Origin: Phycisphaerae bacterium | Lineage (GTDB): Bacteria; Planctomycetota; Phycisphaerae; Phycisphaerales; SM1A02 | Reading direction: 5' to 3' | Assembly: GCA_002702575.1 (NCBI GenBank) | Contig: PAAJ01000010.1 | Span: 55,614 to 89,883, forward strand | Length of the DNA: 34,270 nt | Made by a program: the position numbers and the translations under genes | Shown: one piece after another, positions 31,431 through 34,270 of the stretch | How positions within the stretch are numbered: position 1 is the stretch's first letter | Layout: each line of letters starts with the position of its first letter | The notes under the pieces: model-generated | Databases searched by the model: none | What the model saw: the letters and a program-made list of their open reading frames with translations, nothing else | Told to the model about the DNA's origin: nothing

Positions 31431-32876
31431 TCAGGGCGTGCTTGCCGCGGAATCCGCTTCGAGGCTCATCAACCAATCAATGCTTTCAGGCAGGACATCC
31501 ATCACGATCGTGAGATGACCAGTTCCATCAGGACGTCTTGGTGTGACTGGCGCACCGGCATCGCGGGCTGCCTGAGCCGATGACTCGATCATGTCTCCAG
31601 AGACGATGAAATCACGTTCGGCGGCATAGGCTAGGACCGGCGGAATCCTGTCGTGGGTCGGAAACGGCGCACCCCCGGCAATGGCCACGACACCATCGGC
31701 AACATCCCCCTGGCCGGCTACCAACGCCATGGCAGTCATCCCCCCGAGAGAATGACCGAGAAGAAAGACGCGATCCTGATCGATCGAGTATCTCGAACCG
31801 ATCGTATCCAGAAGAACATGGAGAGGCTCATGCGAGGACGCGAGCATGTAGGTCGACGGACAGGCCACGATCATGCCATGCTGATCTGCCAGTGATCGGA
31901 TCATGCCGTCACCACATCCATCCAGGAAGAAATGCTCATTGCCTCCGGCACCATGGAGTGCTATGAGCAATGGGAGCGGTCGATCGGATTGAACCGCTTC
32001 CTCAGGCACATAGATCCGTACAGGCATTTCGACGGATCCTTCCTTGATCATGTACCAGGTATCTCCGGGTCGATTCACATAGGGATCCTGACCCCGCTGC
32101 AGGGCAGCAAGCTCCATCGCCAGTTCATCACGCAACTGGTTGCGATCCAGCACATGGCCGGTGATATCCAACTCACCGATTCGATCTCGCAATCGAGCAT
32201 TACGACTGCGAAAGGTTTCACGAGCAGCACTTGAATCGATGGATTCCAGAGCCCTGAAATTCGCTGAACGGGATTCCGAGAATGGAACGCTGGTGCGTTC
32301 CCATCGCCCCTGTGGAATACGTACCCCATCGACCAGAACCAGATTCAGCGTCATGGTGTCTTCAGATGGCAAGGAACTGAAATCACTTTCATCCAGATCA
32401 AGGACCCATCCATCTCCTTCAGACTTCAGGATCATGTTGATCCGAGCCGCGACACCGTTCCTGGTTGTCGCCTCAAGGATCAATGGAACAGCTGTCTTCA
32501 AGACTGGTGGTCGATAACGCCATCGTGCCTGAAGCTGAGGCTGACCATCAACATCCCTGAGAGAAATCAACAAGGCGGCTGCCGCTCGATGCTGATCCGC
32601 AGGTTCCGCAGCGAGCTCCATCTTCAAGGCCATGGCATCCATGGTGCGGGCCACACCTCCGATGTCATTCCGGAAGAACAGGACGGTCATGTCATCAAGC
32701 CGTCGAGACATCTGACGGCGTTCATCCAGATCCATGTCCTCGTCTGCCAATGAACGATCCAGCCAGGACCAGGATCGAACCAGATCCGGCATGGCGATTC
32801 GAGGAGGACCAATCGGCACCTGAACGGGTGACAGTGATGACACAATTCCCGACAGAATGAGCAGCATCAGTTGCAT
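31431..32876 (-). CDS. Secreted alpha/beta hydrolase (esterase / PHB-depolymerase-like)
   Basis: This 481-residue protein has a signal peptide (M-Q-L-M-L-L-I-L-S-G-I-V-S-S-L-S). About 260 residues of unknown, partly helical N-terminal region precede an alpha/beta hydrolase domain. That domain has L-I-A-L-H-G-A-G-G-N-E near 305-315, the nucleophile Ser376 in L-L-G-H-S-L-G-G-M, a probable acid in the A-A-E-R-D-F-I-V segment and a probable His in D-G-T-G-H-L-T. It resembles exported esterases of the LpqC / feruloyl-esterase / PHB depolymerase group; substrate is unknown. AGGATGG lies upstream of the ATG. It is divergent from the multicopper oxidase gene (87 bases between) and is the first gene of a minus-strand run. 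Confidence 0.82.
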   Translation of the reverse strand: MQLMLLILSGIVSSLSPVQVPIGPPRIAMPDLVRSWSWLDRSLADEDMDLDERRQMSRRLDDMTVLFFRNDIGGVARTMDAMALKMELAAEPADQHRAAAALLISLRDVDGQPQLQARWRYRPPVLKTAVPLILEATTRNGVAARINMILKSEGDGWVLDLDESDFSSLPSEDTMTLNLVLVDGVRIPQGRWERTSVPFSESRSANFRALESIDSSAARETFRSRNARLRDRIGELDITGHVLDRNQLRDELAMELAALQRGQDPYVNRPGDTWYMIKEGSVEMPVRIYVPEEAVQSDRPLPLLIALHGAGGNEHFFLDGCGDGMIRSLADQHGMIVACPSTYMLASSHEPLHVLLDTIGSRYSIDQDRVFLLGHSLGGMTAMALVAGQGDVADGVVAIAGGAPFPTHDRIPPVLAYAAERDFIVSGDMIESSAQAARDAGAPVTPRRPDGTGHLTIVMDVLPESIDWLMSLEADSAASTP

Positions 32877-32963
32877 TGCGGGGCCATCCTAGCGTTTCGC
32901 TCGTGCGTGAGATGCCCATTTTCAATTCTGGTTAGACTGAGTTCAACAGTCATTGGAGACCAT

Positions 32964-34270
32964 ATGGCCGACATCAATCGCCTCGATCGTCAGTCCCCAT
33001 CACGCCGTGGCATCATTGCCGCCGCAGGCGCACTTCCATTGGGCGCCAGTGCACTGGCATCCGCAGCGATTCGACAGGAACCCTCAGGTCATGGCTCGAG
33101 TGCATCCGCGCCAGGCGTTCAATCCGCCCCCCCGGAACAGTCCAAGCCCGACTACATCCTGAATATCGAGAACAAGAAGATCAATCCGCTCGGGAGCCCT
33201 GGTGGCAATCCCTATCCCGCCGTTCTCACGAATGGCGAAATGCCCGGAACCGAGATGCGATACAAGGAAGGCGACAGCTTCCGAGTCCTGGTCAACAACC
33301 GGCTCCTGGAACCGACCACGCTTCACTGGCACGGCATGCTCGTACCCAATCTCCAGGATGGTGTGCCTGAGATCACACAAGCCCCGATTGAACCCGGCAA
33401 CTCGATCTTCTACGAGTTTCCCATTCGCCAGAGTGGTACCTACTGGTATCACTCGCATGTCGGCCTGCAGGAACAACAGGGACTCGCCGGTCCCCTGATC
33501 ATCGAGCCACGAGTCGAGCGGCATCCCGTCGATCATGACTTCGTCGTGTTCCTCCAGGACTGGATCAACACCTCTCCCTACGAGATGATTCCCGAGATCC
33601 GCAATGGCATCGAGATGCCTGGGCAGACTGCAGGCGACTCATGGACACAGAATCGTGTCCACATGCTTGACGGCAAGCCCTGGGAAGTCGATGTCTACCC
33701 AGCCGGCATGCTCATGAATGGTCAACCGACCAGCACCGGACCGACCTTCCATGTGAAGAAGGGCGACCGGGTTCGCTTGCGCATCATCGATGGCGCGACC
33801 TCGACGTTCTTCCGGGTCCAGTTGGCCGGACACAAGATGACCGTCATCGCCACTGACAGCCAACCATGTGTTCCCGTCGAGGTCGACAACTTCATCTTCG
33901 GACCGGGTGAACGCTACGACGTGCTGGTCGATATCACCGAAGACGGCGCATGGGAACTCCAGGCATCCGGAATGGGAACCCCCCACTCGGCCATCGGAAC
34001 GATCCGGACCTCCCACAACAAGAAGATGGCCCAACCCAACCAGACCTTCGGCAAGAAACTGCTGACCTACGACATGCTTCGATCACCCTATCCCACAACG
34101 CTGCCCGAGGGTCCAGTGAAGACCTTCACGCTCGATCTCGGCGGAGACATGAAGAACTATCTGTGGTCGATGGGTGGCGAGTACTTCAAGGAAGCCTATG
34201 TCCCGAACCCGGATGCTGCTCCGTTGGAAATCGAATCCGGGGATCGAGTCCGGGTCATCATGCCCAACAA
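32964..34270 (+). CDS. Tat-exported multicopper oxidase, CopA-like (3' partial)
   Basis: The frame is open from the ATG at 32964 to the window edge (435 codons visible). TTGGAGA lies five bases upstream of the start. The N-terminus has a twin-arginine signal: S-P-S-R-R-G-I-I-A-A-A-G-A-L-P-L. The first cupredoxin domain carries copper motifs T-L-H-W-H-G (His121, His123) and W-Y-H-S-H (His163, His165), which supply half of the type 2/type 3 trinuclear site. A second cupredoxin domain follows (about 230-345). The C-terminal domain with the type 1 site and the remaining His ligands lies beyond the edge. Similarity in motif context is to copper-resistance CopA-type oxidases; laccase-like phenol oxidation is an alternative. 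Confidence 0.92.
   Translation, partial: MADINRLDRQSPSRRGIIAAAGALPLGASALASAAIRQEPSGHGSSASAPGVQSAPPEQSKPDYILNIENKKINPLGSPGGNPYPAVLTNGEMPGTEMRYKEGDSFRVLVNNRLLEPTTLHWHGMLVPNLQDGVPEITQAPIEPGNSIFYEFPIRQSGTYWYHSHVGLQEQQGLAGPLIIEPRVERHPVDHDFVVFLQDWINTSPYEMIPEIRNGIEMPGQTAGDSWTQNRVHMLDGKPWEVDVYPAGMLMNGQPTSTGPTFHVKKGDRVRLRIIDGATSTFFRVQLAGHKMTVIATDSQPCVPVEVDNFIFGPGERYDVLVDITEDGAWELQASGMGTPHSAIGTIRTSHNKKMAQPNQTFGKKLLTYDMLRSPYPTTLPEGPVKTFTLDLGGDMKNYLWSMGGEYFKEAYVPNPDAAPLEIESGDRVRVIMPN

Noticed and set aside
1-34270. tRNA or rRNA genes
   Set aside because: No cloverleaf-compatible segment with a T-loop GTTCGANTCC or rRNA-like sequence was found on reading both strands by eye; a covariance-model search was not possible.

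Overview
The window looks like chromosomal DNA of a member of the Planctomycetota, most likely a marine Phycisphaerae/Phycisphaerales-type bacterium. This is inferred from three kinds of protein: secreted proteins with tandem six-cysteine 'GACC' repeats, dockerin-like EF-hand tails (D-N-G-D-G..N..D-L-L..I..W) on unrelated exoproteins, and a short exported protein with a Val-Pro-Ala-Pro / hydrophobic / Arg-Lys tail of the PEP-CTERM type. No rRNA, tRNA, CRISPR array or transposon was seen.

Layout. 1-525 is the end of a conserved protein of unknown function. 552-3853 holds a secreted cyclophilin-type isomerase, a secreted alpha/beta hydrolase and an exported fused methionine sulfoxide reductase (MsrB-MsrA). 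3869-6539 is a divergent pair: an exported BNR-repeat sialidase and an N-acetylneuraminate-lyase-like aldolase, which together suggest sialic acid scavenging. A methyltransferase follows (6580-7245). 7342-13436 is a surface/exoprotein block. On the minus strand it has a subtilisin fused to a beta-helix and a dockerin. Divergent from that is a two-gene coupled operon: a small membrane-anchored or secreted protein, then an 814-residue protein with a clan-CD (caspase/CHAT-like) His-Cys domain, a dockerin and nine GACC repeats.

13437-14040 has no convincing intact gene. It holds a strong hairpin, palindromes and what may be a decayed minus-strand gene fragment. 14041-21081 carries the PEP-CTERM-like protein, a FUSC-type membrane protein, an ArsR-like regulator, a thioredoxin-type glutathione peroxidase lipoprotein, an MscS channel, a GxDLY-SGNH hydrolase, a cupin and an EamA permease. 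21095-32876 is almost entirely minus strand: a serine-beta-lactamase-fold hydrolase, a nine-GACC-repeat protein, a trypsin-like protease with five near-identical GACC repeats, a MuiA/DUF4139 protein, a class I glutamine amidotransferase and an esterase. A Tat-exported CopA-like multicopper oxidase (32964 onward) runs off the right edge.

The common theme is export: most products carry signal peptides, lipobox-like or membrane segments, and they fall into extracellular proteolysis, glycan or ester hydrolysis, and envelope oxidative repair. The items most worth a second look are the coupled gene pair with the clan-CD/GACC protein (10264-13436), the GACC repeat family (23 copies in three proteins) with a one-and-a-half dockerin, and a leader peptide ORF with hairpin-presented Shine-Dalgarno sequences that overlaps the GTG start of the trypsin-like protease (28536-28689).
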